From positions 1,338,170 to 1,402,169 of the forward strand of contig CM037830.1 in the NCBI GenBank assembly GCA_021234535.1: a stretch of DNA of 64,000 nt. Direction: 5' to 3'. A program made the translations under genes and the position numbers. Under the pieces are notes generated by a model. It had not been told where the DNA came from, did not search any database, and saw only the letters and a list, made by a program, of their open reading frames with translations. Below are positions 41,101 to 47,600 of this stretch, piece by piece (position 1 is the stretch's first letter; each line of letters opens with the position of its first letter). The DNA comes from Stichopus chloronotus (taxonomy: Eukaryota; Echinodermata; Holothuroidea; Aspidochirotida; Stichopodidae).

Positions 41101-42390
41101 AACACCCTTATTCCATTAGAAGTGGAGATGGATCCACCATGTCCGTCAGTTGGTGGAAACAAACAATTTGATGGAGGGCACTCCTTCACCCAGATAGTCC
41201 CATATCCTAGATGAAAACGGATACCTAACCCATGGACAGGGGAGCCCATTTGGGTTTATGTAAGCGAGAGCTTGGAAGACCCTACAACTTTCATAAAATG
41301 CTACTGGCATCTGAGGTTGTGCAGTATTGAGAGTTCCGTGGGTTAGGTCCCACCCCTTGGGCCTCCGACCACTGTAACAGTGCTAGCAGTGTATTTGGTG
41401 TGTTGAGACGTAACAGTGATGGCTGGTCGGCTGCTTGACTCAGATACTGACTATCTGGCCATTCCACTTTCAAAACTACTTTGGCCTCATGGACTGAGTT
41501 TCCTACTTTGAGTAATCCTTTCAGTCTCTCATTTTTGTCATGTATAATGCTTTATCATGTTGCTGTGATTCACATTTATATATATATCTGATGGGACTCT
41601 CTGTTTTTTGTGTATGTACAGTTATATAGCTCTTTGAAGATTTGTGTTGTGTACATACATATATGTGTATTTGTTTTGGTATATATATATATGTATGTTT
41701 TCTACATCATTCCTTGTCAGCTCAATAGTAGTTGTGGCTTCTGGTTTCTGATGTTCTCCCTTGTTCTATGGGGGCTCTCCGGGGGGGGGTGGCCTGGATT
41801 AAGCCATCCACCTGTTGCATAGCGTTTTGTTTTGTCTTTAGCACATCAGGACAAACCTCTCTTCATAGGAAGGAGACAATAGTCAGGTATTAGCTGTGTT
41901 AACGATTACCAGTATTCTTTGCATGGATGGGAGTGCATTTTTTGTGTTGAAGCAGGTAAGTGAGTTGTTCTTAAGTAACCAATCCCAGTAAGTTTTTGGA
42001 TATTCTTACACAACGGATGGAACAGTATGGTTTTAGTAATATCAACGGTACAGTCATAACTATGCATTATGTAACATGCTTTCAGTTACCTTACATGTAA
42101 GCTTAGCTGTGTATCATTATCTTCCCTTGCAAATGGGTACCTTACTGTTGATAAGTTATGTGCAATGTTTTCAGGTAAGTGCCTCCTATTAAGTGGAACA
42201 ATTTATGAACCAACAAAACTTAACCTCGAACAGGAAATCTGTGTTAAAGTTTCTTTTAAAATAATTTTGAATTTTTCTTTTTCGTTATCAGGAAGCTACG
42301 TGTGGAGCTTCATTCCTTCAGCCACCATCTTGGGTCCTTCTAGCAATGGTAACATTCCATTTTTTTTCAAGATCCTATTTTGATGTGTGA
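1983..42390 (+). CDS. CACNA2D: Calcium channel alpha2/delta subunit gene, 3' part (20 exons)
   Basis: The alpha2/delta protein is an extracellular, membrane-anchored auxiliary subunit that raises surface delivery of voltage-gated calcium channels and acts at synapses. Twenty exons join in one frame of 620 codons plus stop, with GT/AG borders and matching phases at every junction. Landmarks by assembled residue: Cache-like GVNGY and NNGFVTYHP (about 2-20), LRRNMINR (about 74), DNTPFSLAVVL (about 113-123), FVATSSGL (about 235), VVTAYSAL (about 309), second Cache-like CYLMDRHGYIL (about 363), TLVLLVKKALPAC (about 528), and CGAS (about 592) before a hydrophobic tail. Several N-glycosylation sequons occur (NNT, NAT, NMT, NIT, NNS, NTT). 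Human family members have roughly 630 residues after the same Cache motif, so the length fits. The signal peptide and VWA domain must lie upstream of the window. The motifs look closest to alpha2delta-3/4, but paralogue assignment is tentative. Confidence 0.9.
2863..3945. repeat. Minisatellite with 158-bp higher-order unit
   Basis: Tandem repeat in the first visible intron. Variants of 'gtgtgactgcaggtcacagc' followed by attgcattgtact recur. At the 5' end the unit is a compound of 158 bp (starts at 2,863, 3,021 and 3,179). A non-repeat stretch (about 3,230-3,485) interrupts it, and units of about 75-80 bp resume to about 3,945. The long minus-strand ORFs over this region (about 3,110-3,917) are by-products of the repeat, since their peptides repeat QCNAVTCSHTL. 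Confidence 0.9.
4630..4860 (+). repeat. Dispersed repeat, copy 1 (partner at 58,325-58,570)
   Basis: About 230 bp of intronic DNA resembles 58,325-58,570 in the same orientation. Shared blocks include 'gtgttattgtttact', 'agaatcac' then gaggt/aaggt, and 'ggttggtaacaag'. It is probably a relic of an unnamed interspersed repeat; no terminal repeats or target duplications were identified. Confidence 0.65.
4967..5047 (+). CDS. CACNA2D: CACNA2D exon 2 (visible numbering)
   Basis: 81 nt, phase 0 on both sides, between acceptor ...gactag and donor gtaagt. It encodes 27 residues including LRRNMINRKSES. This matches the alpha2/delta segment where vertebrate members have LRxxMIxxxTG, following the first Cache loop. 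Confidence 0.87.
6407..6468 (+). CDS. CACNA2D: CACNA2D exon 3
   Basis: 62 nt, entering in phase 0 and leaving in phase 2 (AG| gtaacc). It encodes KRIFVLQPTYRYTPLDNTPF. It corresponds to the family segment K-R-(V/I)-x-F...Y.......D.PFSL that leads into the next exon's SLAVVL strand. Confidence 0.87.
7340..7443 (+). CDS. CACNA2D: CACNA2D exon 4
   Basis: 104 nt. The first base completes a Ser codon, giving SLAVVLDGD, equivalent to the SLALVLP/SLGVVL strand of alpha2/delta proteins. The rest encodes a Lys-rich linker ending in ISYG. It leaves in phase 1 at a gtaagt donor. Confidence 0.88.
8501..8546 (+). CDS. CACNA2D: CACNA2D exon 5 (46 nt)
   Basis: A very small exon between acceptor ctttatag and donor gtaaga. 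It enters with two bases and leaves in phase 2, and encodes AIRSLKEREKIKLADW. It is supported by its borders and by keeping the frame between exons 4 and 6. The sequence itself is not strongly diagnostic. Confidence 0.75.
8987..9090 (+). CDS. CACNA2D: CACNA2D exon 6
   Basis: 104 nt, completing a Trp codon and reading IPCEQLSGENATNED, then a segment ending in YNMTVT. Two sequons (NAT, NMT) fit an extracellular glycoprotein. It leaves in phase 1 at donor gtaagt. Confidence 0.8.
9091..11821. other. Intron 6, no recognised feature
   Basis: 2.7 kb of AT-rich intron. Minus-strand ORFs at 9,413-9,885 and the plus-strand ORF at 11,518-11,760 show no family motifs and no matching splice context. No tandem array was seen. 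Confidence 0.7.
11822..11903 (+). CDS. CACNA2D: CACNA2D exon 7
   Basis: 82 nt; two bases complete a Cys codon, then DLDWINLLLLDLNITDGYVD and KLDLHLE. It matches the family region after the conserved YC, where a leucine-rich helical stretch follows. It has one NIT sequon and leaves in phase 2 at gtaagt. Confidence 0.82.
11904..13881. other. Intron 7, no recognised feature
   Basis: About 2 kb of AT-rich intron. A short tandem duplication of roughly 24 bp built on 'tgtcctgataattgattta' lies near 13,790-13,835. Short minus-strand ORFs at 12,123-12,320, 13,131-13,379 and 13,399-13,614 show no family motifs. Confidence 0.6.
13882..13950 (+). CDS. CACNA2D: CACNA2D exon 8
   Basis: 69 nt between acceptor ctatgtacag and donor gtttgt. 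It reads DVETSFVATSSGLNWECP; the FVATxxGL motif is characteristic of alpha2/delta-3/4 type subunits (FVATRAGL/FLGTRAGL in vertebrates, cited from general knowledge). Phase 2 on exit. Confidence 0.88.
13951..15803. other. Intron 8, no recognised feature
   Basis: 1.85 kb between FVATSSGL exon 8 and the following exon. A short run of gtct units lies near 14,030-14,052. ORFs at 14,027-14,242 and 14,386-14,610 carry no recognisable domain. Confidence 0.6.
15804..15943 (+). CDS. CACNA2D: CACNA2D exon 9
   Basis: 140 nt encoding RFTVSHPNTLREDYFARAV, then an acidic DDDDEYEQVFIYSTRL. It lines up with the family segment where LWYRRAL/FYKRSL precedes a FxxPxF strand. It enters with one base and leaves in phase 1 at gtaagt. 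Confidence 0.87.
16090..16550. repeat. Intronic tandem repeat, unit about 55-60 bp
   Basis: Diverged tandem copies of 'agcttgtagctcagcctat' followed by ttgatgttgagaataaacac occur seven or eight times in intron 9. The copies vary in length and sequence, suggesting an old array. Confidence 0.85.
16927..17392. repeat. 17-bp minisatellite, about 27 copies
   Basis: Near-uniform tandem copies of 'gtacatgatgctagagt' fill 466 bp of intron 9. Variants alternate between agagtgtac, agagagtac, agagggtac and aggaagtac. The low divergence implies recent expansion or gene conversion, and copy number is likely polymorphic. Confidence 0.95.
18237..18308 (+). CDS. CACNA2D: CACNA2D exon 10
   Basis: 72 nt between acceptor cgttgcag and donor gtgagt. 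It reads TNLDSSSDVVTAYSALKVKD, then KVVA. It corresponds to the family VVTAS-x-AV...VDK segment just before the AGVQM strand. Phase 1 on exit. Confidence 0.87.
18625..18975. repeat. GT-rich intronic repeat, irregular 55-90 bp units
   Basis: Diverged copies of a block like 'ctatgcagtcatgtttgggt', followed by gtatgtgggtg and ggcaggcaagtaac, recur about five times in intron 10. Unit length is irregular. ORFs on both strands here (ending in TPTDMDPD on minus, GWVLTPHV on plus) are by-products. Confidence 0.8.
19344..19884. repeat. 27-bp minisatellite, 20 copies, open on both strands
   Basis: Twenty near-identical copies of a 27-bp unit containing 'ctgtatggcctgatcagtac' then tcatat. Because 27 is a multiple of three, the array is open in a plus frame (peptide ILYGLISTH repeated) and a minus frame (QYMSTDQAI repeated), giving ORFs of 200 and 139 codons. 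It sits in intron 10, and no coding function is supported. Most units contain a BclI-type tgatca core. Confidence 0.95.
20275..20324 (+). CDS. CACNA2D: CACNA2D exon 11 (50 nt)
   Basis: A small exon after acceptor ttgtcttgcag. It reads VAGYQIPLGLFLQIYHN, matching the family AGVQM-x-LxFxQxxF strand-helix that leads into the second Cache-like domain. It ends in phase 0 at gtaagt. Confidence 0.87.
21438..21494 (+). CDS. CACNA2D: CACNA2D exon 12
   Basis: 57 nt, phase 0 on both sides. It reads TSSVSSDDGSCSFSCVSDE. The two cysteines (C-x3-C) match the conserved disulphide-forming pair in vertebrate alpha2/delta just before the CYxIDxNG Cache strand. Confidence 0.85.
22043..22102 (+). CDS. CACNA2D: CACNA2D exon 13: second Cache-like strand
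   Basis: 60 nt, phase 0 on both sides. It reads GVSCYLMDRHGYILASAEEY, a clear match to the family CYxIDxNGFILxS motif. Acceptor catttcag, donor gtaagt. Confidence 0.92.
22501..22680. repeat. 45-bp tandem repeat, 4 copies
   Basis: Copies start at 22,501, 22,546, 22,591 and 22,636, each beginning 'aagtcaatctctaatgttaa' and ending ttcacagt. Forty-five is a multiple of three, so a repeat peptide (MLNMSKMTFTVSQSL) appears in a plus frame. It is intronic and not considered coding. Confidence 0.92.
23061..23131 (+). CDS. CACNA2D: CACNA2D exon 14
   Basis: 71 nt. It reads IGSHLAEADPVLFADLLYRK then IFY. It aligns with the family segment GxFxGEVDGAVLxxLLxxGVF that follows the second Cache strand. It leaves in phase 2 at gtaata. 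Confidence 0.85.
24309..24387 (+). CDS. CACNA2D: CACNA2D exon 15
   Basis: 79 nt. It begins SLNYEDQQALCQPQKDTDPD, matching the family YDYQAxC motif. It enters with one base and leaves in phase 0 at gtaagt. Confidence 0.88.
24462..24860. repeat. Intronic tandem repeat, unit about 58-62 bp
   Basis: Six or seven diverged copies of 'ggggctatacttcaggtggg' followed by ccctagcttccttggtcag and tcttgtgta. It begins about 75 bp after exon 15. T-runs and a G-run (about 24,905-24,925 and 25,225-25,238) lie beyond it. Confidence 0.88.
25558..25610 (+). CDS. CACNA2D: CACNA2D exon 16
   Basis: 53 nt reading PFSQFKNLMVGLAHKTI. It lies where vertebrate homologues have a weakly conserved hydrophobic helix (as in LLQELVLFLLE). 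Support is mainly from the splice borders (ccaacag, gtaagt) and preserved frame. Confidence 0.72.
26233..26303 (+). CDS. CACNA2D: CACNA2D exon 17
   Basis: 71 nt completing a Phe codon and reading FIMTFNWYEWLSALAMPAVV, then SPE. The aromatic-rich stretch fits the hydrophobic loop preceding the cysteine-rich delta region. It leaves in phase 1 at gtatgt. A 12.3-kb intron follows. Confidence 0.78.
26304..29640. other. Large intron 17, 5' part: no gene recognised
   Basis: AT-rich intron sequence. Short ORFs on both strands show no domain. A stretch at about 28,200-28,560 has somewhat more balanced composition and open frames on both strands, but no family was recognised. Confidence 0.55.
29650..30010. 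repeat. GC-richer dispersed repeat piece, related inverted to 37,510-37,690
   Basis: After a short (gt)n run, 'gttttcggcgcctaccgggg' appears. The reverse complement of 37,545-37,585 carries almost the same block (gtttttggcgcctatcgggg). Both neighbourhoods also contain repeated ccccgat motifs. Probably two diverged, oppositely oriented copies of one unnamed repeat. A 99-codon minus ORF here is not recognised. Confidence 0.5.
30020..30250. repeat. AT-rich palindromic low-complexity stretch
   Basis: About 200 bp made of diverged units like 'gattaatcaaatta' and 'taattaaattaatcaa', many self-complementary. It lies directly upstream of the transposon cluster at 30,594. Confidence 0.75.
30594..31939. 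mobile_element. Outer non-autonomous DNA transposon (interrupted)
   Basis: It starts 'caggcccgtagccagccc' and ends 'ggctacgggccta', which are inverted terminal repeats. The sequence attat directly flanks both ends (30,589-30,593 and 31,940-31,944, the exact edge being uncertain by a base). A shorter, inverted copy lies at 60,199-60,772. It lacks about 0.9 kb of this copy, including the whole inner element, but shares both ends and the block around 31,740-31,900. No transposase was recognised. The end sequence and size suggest a hAT-like relic, but the 5-bp duplication is not typical, so the superfamily is uncertain. Confidence 0.78.
30817..31419. mobile_element. Inner hAT-like element nested in the outer one
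   Basis: About 603 bp with ends 'caagggcgtagccaaaat' and 'ccttggctacgggccag', an imperfect inverted pair related to the outer element's ends. Both sides are flanked by agtagacac (9 bp shared; 8 bp if the first element base is counted in the element), at 30,809-30,817 and 31,420-31,428. An 8-bp target duplication is the hallmark of hAT transposition. The interior has a 139-codon ORF (31,005-31,424) with no recognised domain. A block at about 30,871-30,925 resembles 61,784-61,830. Confidence 0.8.
32416..32604. repeat. Direct duplication, period 111-112 bp
   Basis: The block beginning 'attctctcaaaagttttgat' at about 32,417 recurs at about 32,529, each copy ending near a gttgaataat. Two copies only, about 90% alike by eye. 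Confidence 0.85.
32789..33830. repeat. Tandem repeat, unit about 290 bp, 3-4 copies
   Basis: The marker 'gctggcgtcaaattgtagca' (with variants) starts at about 32,790, 33,089, 33,370 and 33,660. Between markers the copies share aataaggatttatcccc, acaacttcaactgtgtgt, tactgctacactagat and ggtcggtagggaagg. Diverged, with the last copy degraded. It lies in the 12.3-kb intron. Confidence 0.9.
35126..35757. mobile_element. Short inverted-repeat element, copy 1 (MITE-like)
   Basis: About 630 bp bounded by 'aaaggggaaatcagggttt' on the left and its near-perfect inverse (aaaccctgacttccccttt) on the right. A second copy lies at 49,307-49,889 in the same orientation and is alike over its whole length, including the block ctatacgatgaccaatcaca. 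No transposase reading frame was seen. The flanks (ctaa... and ...taag) do not settle the target-site duplication. Confidence 0.85.
36610..36700 (-). repeat. Possible tRNA-derived SINE fragment
   Basis: Read on the minus strand, 'gtttgatccctgccgggtgc' resembles the T-arm (B-box-like, gttcgatcc) and 3' acceptor end of a tRNA-derived SINE head. No A box or complete cloverleaf could be drawn, so this is not called as a tRNA. Confidence 0.25.
37510..37690. repeat. GC-richer repeat piece, inverted relative of 29,650-29,770
   Basis: It contains 'cgtccccgataggcgcc' and several other tccccgat/cggggac motifs in both orientations. The ggcgcctatcgggg core on the minus strand corresponds to ggcgcctaccgggg at 29,674. 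Same unnamed family, second copy. Confidence 0.45.
38624..38762 (+). CDS. CACNA2D: CACNA2D exon 18: cysteine-rich delta region
   Basis: 139 nt after acceptor ttctcatag. It reads VETELPLDEIKCEYILHKYY, then an NNS sequon and DGCAQECG. The C-x-Y-x-(V/L)-x-x-Y...C...CG pattern matches the delta segment in vertebrates (CDTEYPVFVYQ...ECGPC). It exits in phase 2 at gtgagt. Confidence 0.88.
38925..39690. repeat. 42-bp minisatellite, about 16-18 copies
   Basis: Tandem copies of 'ctgattaactatagcctctg' followed by tgatttatatctattgtgtcaa. The ends are diverged and the middle is uniform. It fills most of intron 18 and stops about 70 bp before the acceptor of exon 19. Confidence 0.93.
39761..39974 (+). 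CDS. CACNA2D: CACNA2D exon 19
   Basis: The largest visible exon, 214 nt. It reads FTYHMFAVPNTTLVLLVKKA then LPACNNCGDRP, matching the family FVVQQIPNSNLLLLVTDPTC segment. Later SNATCATTESRYRKPLDYPP aligns with YNASVKCDRMRSQKLRRRP. Two sequons (NTT, NAT) plus NKS. Phase 0 on exit at gtaagt. Confidence 0.92.
40135..40420. repeat. Diverged tandem repeat, unit about 28-32 bp
   Basis: About nine imperfect copies of 'tgatatactaccaacaaatg' followed by cagtaat or caaaaa in intron 19. Copies are degraded and length-variable. Confidence 0.75.
40860..41510. other. GC-richer island in intron 19, unrecognised
   Basis: About 650 bp with clearly higher GC than its surroundings, lacking poly-A/T runs and holding a 60-codon minus ORF (41,291-41,473). 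It looks like a retroelement or processed-sequence remnant, but no domain was recognised in any frame. A tatata-rich stretch and a G-run (about 41,782) follow. Confidence 0.35.
42292..42390 (+). CDS. CACNA2D: CACNA2D terminal exon: GPI-type tail and stop
   Basis: After acceptor cgttatcag the frame reads EATCGASFLQPPSWVLLAMV then TFHFFSRSYFDV and stops at TGA 42,388-42,390. Vertebrate alpha2delta-3 ends with a CGGASS motif, a short hydrophobic run and FSR, so this read-through end fits a GPI-anchor signal. An alternative is splicing at gtaaca after the Met codon (42,348) to a further exon. A weak downstream option near 42,852 would add GSLYNFLL and a stop. The read-through end is preferred. 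Confidence 0.75.
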   Translation, partial: EATCGASFLQPPSWVLLAMVTFHFFSRSYFDV

Positions 42391-44190
42391 CAGGTTTCCA
42401 CCTTTGTTTACTTCTTTCATTTTAATATAAAGAAATTCTTCCATTCAAAGAAAAGTGTAAATGAAAGAGTGAGAAGTTAGTTCCTATTTTATACATTTTT
42501 GTTACAGCTGTATAAATTTCAATTTGTATTTCAGAAAGAAGAAGTAAGACATAAGTTTCTTCTTTTTTCATTTAGTTTTCCTTTTGTCCTGGAAATGACA
42601 TTTTATTCTAGTGCTTTCAGATTTGAATTCAAGGTATATGTCAGCGAGAAGACAAAAGAGACAAAAAAAGTTATTATATTTTGAACAATTTATTCAGCTA
42701 GTATGTTGTTGCCAGAGAGAGTTGAAACTATATTGTTTTTTTTTGAGTTACATTATTTTATTCATAAAAGTAGTTGACATGTTTTGTTTTATCAATGCAT
42801 ACACTTCACCGTTTTAAATTCAGTCAAAGCTAAAGAAATGTATTTTCCAGGGTAGCCTTTACAATTTTCTTCTTTGATCTTCCCTTGGTTTCTACAACCC
42901 AAATTAATTTTAAGTCTGTCTCCACTTTAATGATGGTTGGTGAAAAGTTTGATTCTCACATTGTCAACTGCTGCTTGCAGGTAAATGTGTCAATAGTGTG
43001 TAGGTAAACTTAAACATCACAATTAATTTCTTGCCAAAAAAGTAATCTTACATTTATCTTAATCTTACATTTTGTCTGAGTAATAGCAGCAGTCTTGCAC
43101 AATAGCTAAACTAATCAAATCTAATTTCAAATATATCAAGGTCTTTTTTTTTATTTGTTGCTGCTTAATAATGATATTTGGTTATTGTCAATGATTACTT
43201 ATTTATTCTTACTTGTGTCTCTACATTTGGTCCTGATTAATATCATTGATATGAACCAAGGCTACTAAACATGACTGATAGCTGATCCTATTGGCTGCAG
43301 TGCTCAATCTTTCTATTAGTAGTTTTCCTTCGTAGCCAGCCAGCAATTGGAATGTTATTCGAACATTATTGTAAAAGAGGAATTCACAAGTCATTTTATA
43401 GTAAGGTTTGAATGGTGAGTAATGTACTTTCATTAACTTTATTCTAATCATGCATCTGTGTTTCACAATTTTTTTTTTGACAAAAGGATGTCATTCCCTC
43501 TTGTCTCTAGTCACCTGGTGCATCTTCTTGCTAGTTAAGTGATTCATGTTGGCATAGGGAGACCAGCACATTGTAATATTAACACAACAAGATCATTCAT
43601 GACGTATATCTTGTCAAAATTTCAGTCAGTTGTGGCCATCAAGGTGCTGTGTATTCAGAAAGACCTGACTGATGTTTTTTTTTTTTTATGCATTATAGGC
43701 CAGTGATAAATATAATGTAAACATGAGGTTCACCAATAATAAAGAAATGACCTAAGCTGTCATTTTAAGGTCCTTTTAGCCTTTTTAGACTGTCATTACA
43801 ACTTCCCTTAAGTGGTACACCACTGTGGTTAGGTAAGCTGAATGGACACAGTGGCATCTGTAAGCTGTCATAGAATATTGTACTGCTCGGTGAAGCATAA
43901 ACATATTACAAGTTATGCTGTATATTAAGTATTTATGATTTTTTATGGTCACACAGTTATCTTGCTTTCACATATTTATTCATAACATTTATGTAGGTAA
44001 AGTCTTCAATACTTGGTATTCTTATGTATGTAGTATAATAATATTGTAAACAGTTCACTGCCATAGAATCATTTTACCCTGCACTAAAATTCATAATTGT
44101 CTTCCAGTTTGTAAACTCTGAAGCGCATTTCTTGGACATAATCCAAGCATACCAAATTCACTCACCTCCTCTGCCCTTAAACATGCCAGT
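42391..44190 (+). other. CACNA2D: Probable 3' UTR and downstream DNA of CACNA2D
   Basis: No further family match was seen. A canonical AATAAA at 43,738-43,743 is the best visible polyadenylation signal; an AT-rich, T-rich sequence precedes it. Where the transcript ends cannot be fixed from sequence alone. ORFs at 42,499-42,817 and 43,221-43,466 show no recognised domain. Confidence 0.4.
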
Positions 44191-44194
44191 GCCT

Positions 44195-44685
44195 GCATGT
44201 ATTGATACAGTATATATGAGGTATCTGATGTATCAATACAGTGGATATGAGGTATCTGATTTATCAATACATTGATATGAGGTATCTGATGTATCAGCAC
44301 ACTGATATGAGGTATCTGATGTATAAAGACATTTGATATGAGGTATCTAACGTATCAGTACAGTAGATGAGGTATCTGATGTATTGATACAGTGGCTATG
44401 AGGTATCTGATGTATCAATACAGTAGGTGAGGTATCTAAAGTATCGATACAGTGAATATGAGGTATCTGATGTATCAGTACAGTAGGTGAGGTATCTGTG
44501 TCAATACAGTAGACGAGGTATCTAATGTATCGATGCAGTGGGTATGAGGTATCTGATGTATCAGTACAGTAGGTGAGGTATCTGATGTGTCAATACAGTA
44601 GATGAGGTATCTGATGTATCGATACAGTGGATATGAGGTATTTGATGCATCAGTACAGTAGAAGAGGTATCTGACTTCATCTTTT
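44195..44685. repeat. 31-bp minisatellite, about 16 copies
   Basis: Tandem copies of 'gtatcaatacagtggatatg' followed by aggtatctgat. Units vary from about 26 to 31 bp. It creates a false minus-strand ORF pair (peptides repeating IDTSDTS). Confidence 0.92.
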
Positions 44686-44699
44686 GGAATGATGTGGGT

Positions 44700-47600
44700 T
44701 CTTTTATCCATGGTCGTCAATATTAATCAGTCACTAAGGGCAAGTTTGTACTTGGCACACCTCTGTTGAAATTTGATGGCATGTTTGATTATCTTCTTGA
44801 TAAAGATGAAAATACCCAAACGGAACTTAAGCTGCAAAATGAGACAATGGTTTACAAGGATATACTTAGAGTGATGTATTAACCTATATTGATTTGTATC
44901 TGAACTTGAATTTATTGTTGCAACATCATGAAAAAAACAAACAGAAATGAGAGGTTTGGTGCTAAGGTGACACTTTAGATGTTCTGTTAATTGAAACTAT
45001 TAGTAGTTGCAAATCATAGATACACAAAGGTATGTGTAAATATGAAGAATAACTTGTTGTACAGCAGATGTTTTAATTTCCTACTTCTTATTTTGTATCA
45101 AAATGTTGCCTACTTTAAAGAGCCTTTGGTACCCAGTGCCACTTCATTTAATATTTGTTTTTATCTGGTAAGGTTTTTTATGTTGTTTTACTTTTTAGAT
45201 TATGTCACTTAAACTTTCAAAGTTTTTCAGTTCTCCCGCCGCAATAATGGAAAGTGTTTGTGTTTACAGTTCATTGACCGTATGATGTAAAGCACTTTTG
45301 CACAGTTTTTGTCATGGTGAAATTTATGATGATATATTGCTGGCCGAATTATATCAACGGTAGTGTTTAAACATACTTCATTTTTTGTTAGTGAAAACTT
45401 CATGTTCAGCAACATGTAATACATGCAAAAAATAAGGAGAAAGAAACACTGTGAATATATTAATCATGGTAGACATAGTATTTAAACTAATTAGATATTG
45501 ATATCTGTAAGAATCAATTCAGTAATACTGTAATATTAAGTCAATTCAGTAATACTGTAATATTGAAGTCAGATTTGAGTGGTGTAAAGCGGTCTGCCAA
45601 AGAGCGAATATTACTAAAGTATGCAGGGATCTAAGAGTTACAGGGTGCCTGAGTGCTTGTCTGAATAAATTCCACTACATACAGGCACAGATCGAGAACT
45701 TTGAGAAGGAATATCATGTGCACCATTGATGTGCTGAAATGAGATTTCCCTGCATCTGGGAAGGGTATTTTTCAAAAATTTATTCGCTCATTTTTTAAAA
45801 CATTTGTTGGTTAAAAACATTTGTTTTTTAAACAGTTGTTGGGAAAAAAGAGCGGGCATGGGCCAGGTGCTCCGCCATCTGGATCAGTACCTGACATAGC
45901 AGTATGCGGTCCAAATAGGGATCGAGATGAGACAGTATGCATAGTTTTTTTCTACATGCTACTGAAATGGGGATTTTCAAAAACTGAAAGCTAAAATCCA
46001 CAAGTTGAAACTGTGAAATACTTTGAATTCAGCAGTTGCTGTCTATTTATGTGGACATTGGTTAACTGGGCATTGAGAATGAACATTCACCAAAAACAGG
46101 TTGCCTCGAAAGAGGAACAATTAAGACAGAAGAACTTCCTCAAGCCCCGAGCTAATATTCTTTCATGGGGTGTGTCAGTGTAAAGAGCAGTTAATACATT
46201 TAAAAGTGACAAGAGAATGGATAAGGGTAACTTGATATCTATAGCAGTGCGAAGGGCAATGTAGCAGAACTGCTGATTATTCAATTGTTGTGAAATTGTC
46301 CTGTAGGTCTATAGAATTACGATGTATAACTTGGCTTTCAAGAAAGTGCAATCAGTATGAACGTTTTGATTTGCAATTATCAAAATAATGTCAATGAATA
46401 ATACTCCTGTGGTTATTTATTTATAAAATAACTGGTAACTTGCTGTGCGACATATCAGACACTGTGGCTATATGGTCTTCTTTACAATTTTAACCTTGTA
46501 GTGTAATTAATATTCATGTATTGCTTAATTGTAATGTTTCGAGAACAATGTCAGTGGTATATGCATGTTAATGTAGTAAATTAACCATCAAGACTGTGTG
46601 AGCTTTCTACAATATATAAACATTTAAGTGGTACTATAAACTATTATCAACATTTGAACCTATGCACTTTGGTGAAACGATTAAATAAAACATATGCGAT
46701 GAAAACAATTAGTTGATATGACTAATGTGTACTTTGTTGAGGTCATGATTGCATTCTTTGTAAATTTGTGGATTAGAGTAATGTTATCTTCAAGGCTTGA
46801 CATAAAAATGTAAACTTTCAAAATGACTTGTTATGGAAGGAACAAGAAAAATTAAAGGATTATGCTTTCAGATATTTGTCGATGACAACAGGATGGTCTA
46901 ATGATGCGCTCACTTAATCCCGCTTCTTGGCATGATCACAGATGTCAGCTACCTTCCATGAATGAATATAAATTCACAATGATGTTGATAATATGTACGA
47001 AAGTTCGTTTATATAAAAAAAGGACATAAAATGTGTCCAAAAAAAAAGGTCATCATATTTTCAGTCTCCATTTGTCACGCATTTTGATCACTAACCTCAG
47101 CTATCAGGTCTTTATACATTAGTTATAATTCTTCTCGTTTTATGGAAATTAGCTTATGAGTCCTGCAAACAAGATATTTTGCAACAAAAGGAGATTGTAT
47201 AACACTTACTAGTATATATAAAGCAAATGCTGTGTGACATGAATGCCAAAATTTGGATGAGGTCAAGCTCATTGGTGAAATTGGTGAAAATAGTAAACTG
47301 GCAGCATATCTCAGTAAATCTAGATCAATCTTACACTGTGAGGTCTATCTGCATTGTAGCCTTTTAGAGAAAGGGTAGTTGGACGGGGTTGGATCAAAGC
47401 AATAAAAAAAAAGACAAATTTTACACTTTGATAATCAATACACTTTGACTTATTTGGGAATTAGCTTGACTTATGTCAAAATGTTTTTCTTTTCTTCCTT
47501 AAAAGAAGGGGATCTACACTACACAGACCACTATGGAGACAGAAAACTGTTTTGCCCACTGAAAATCTTTCATTTTTTCTGCATTCAAATGGTCAGGAGA

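Noticed and set aside
42499..42684. ORF KEEVRHKFLLFSFSFPFVLE as the last channel exon
   Set aside because: It has an acceptor-like cag and a hydrophobic run, but the tail is charged and long, and the read-through end at 42,390 fits the family better.
44091..44720. Two minus-strand ORFs with IDTSDTS repeats
   Set aside because: Translations of the 31-bp minisatellite.
45227..45424. Minus ORF containing HDKNCA as a fibrinogen C-terminal exon
   Set aside because: The residues around it lack the GGWW and calcium-site pattern; the resemblance is by chance.
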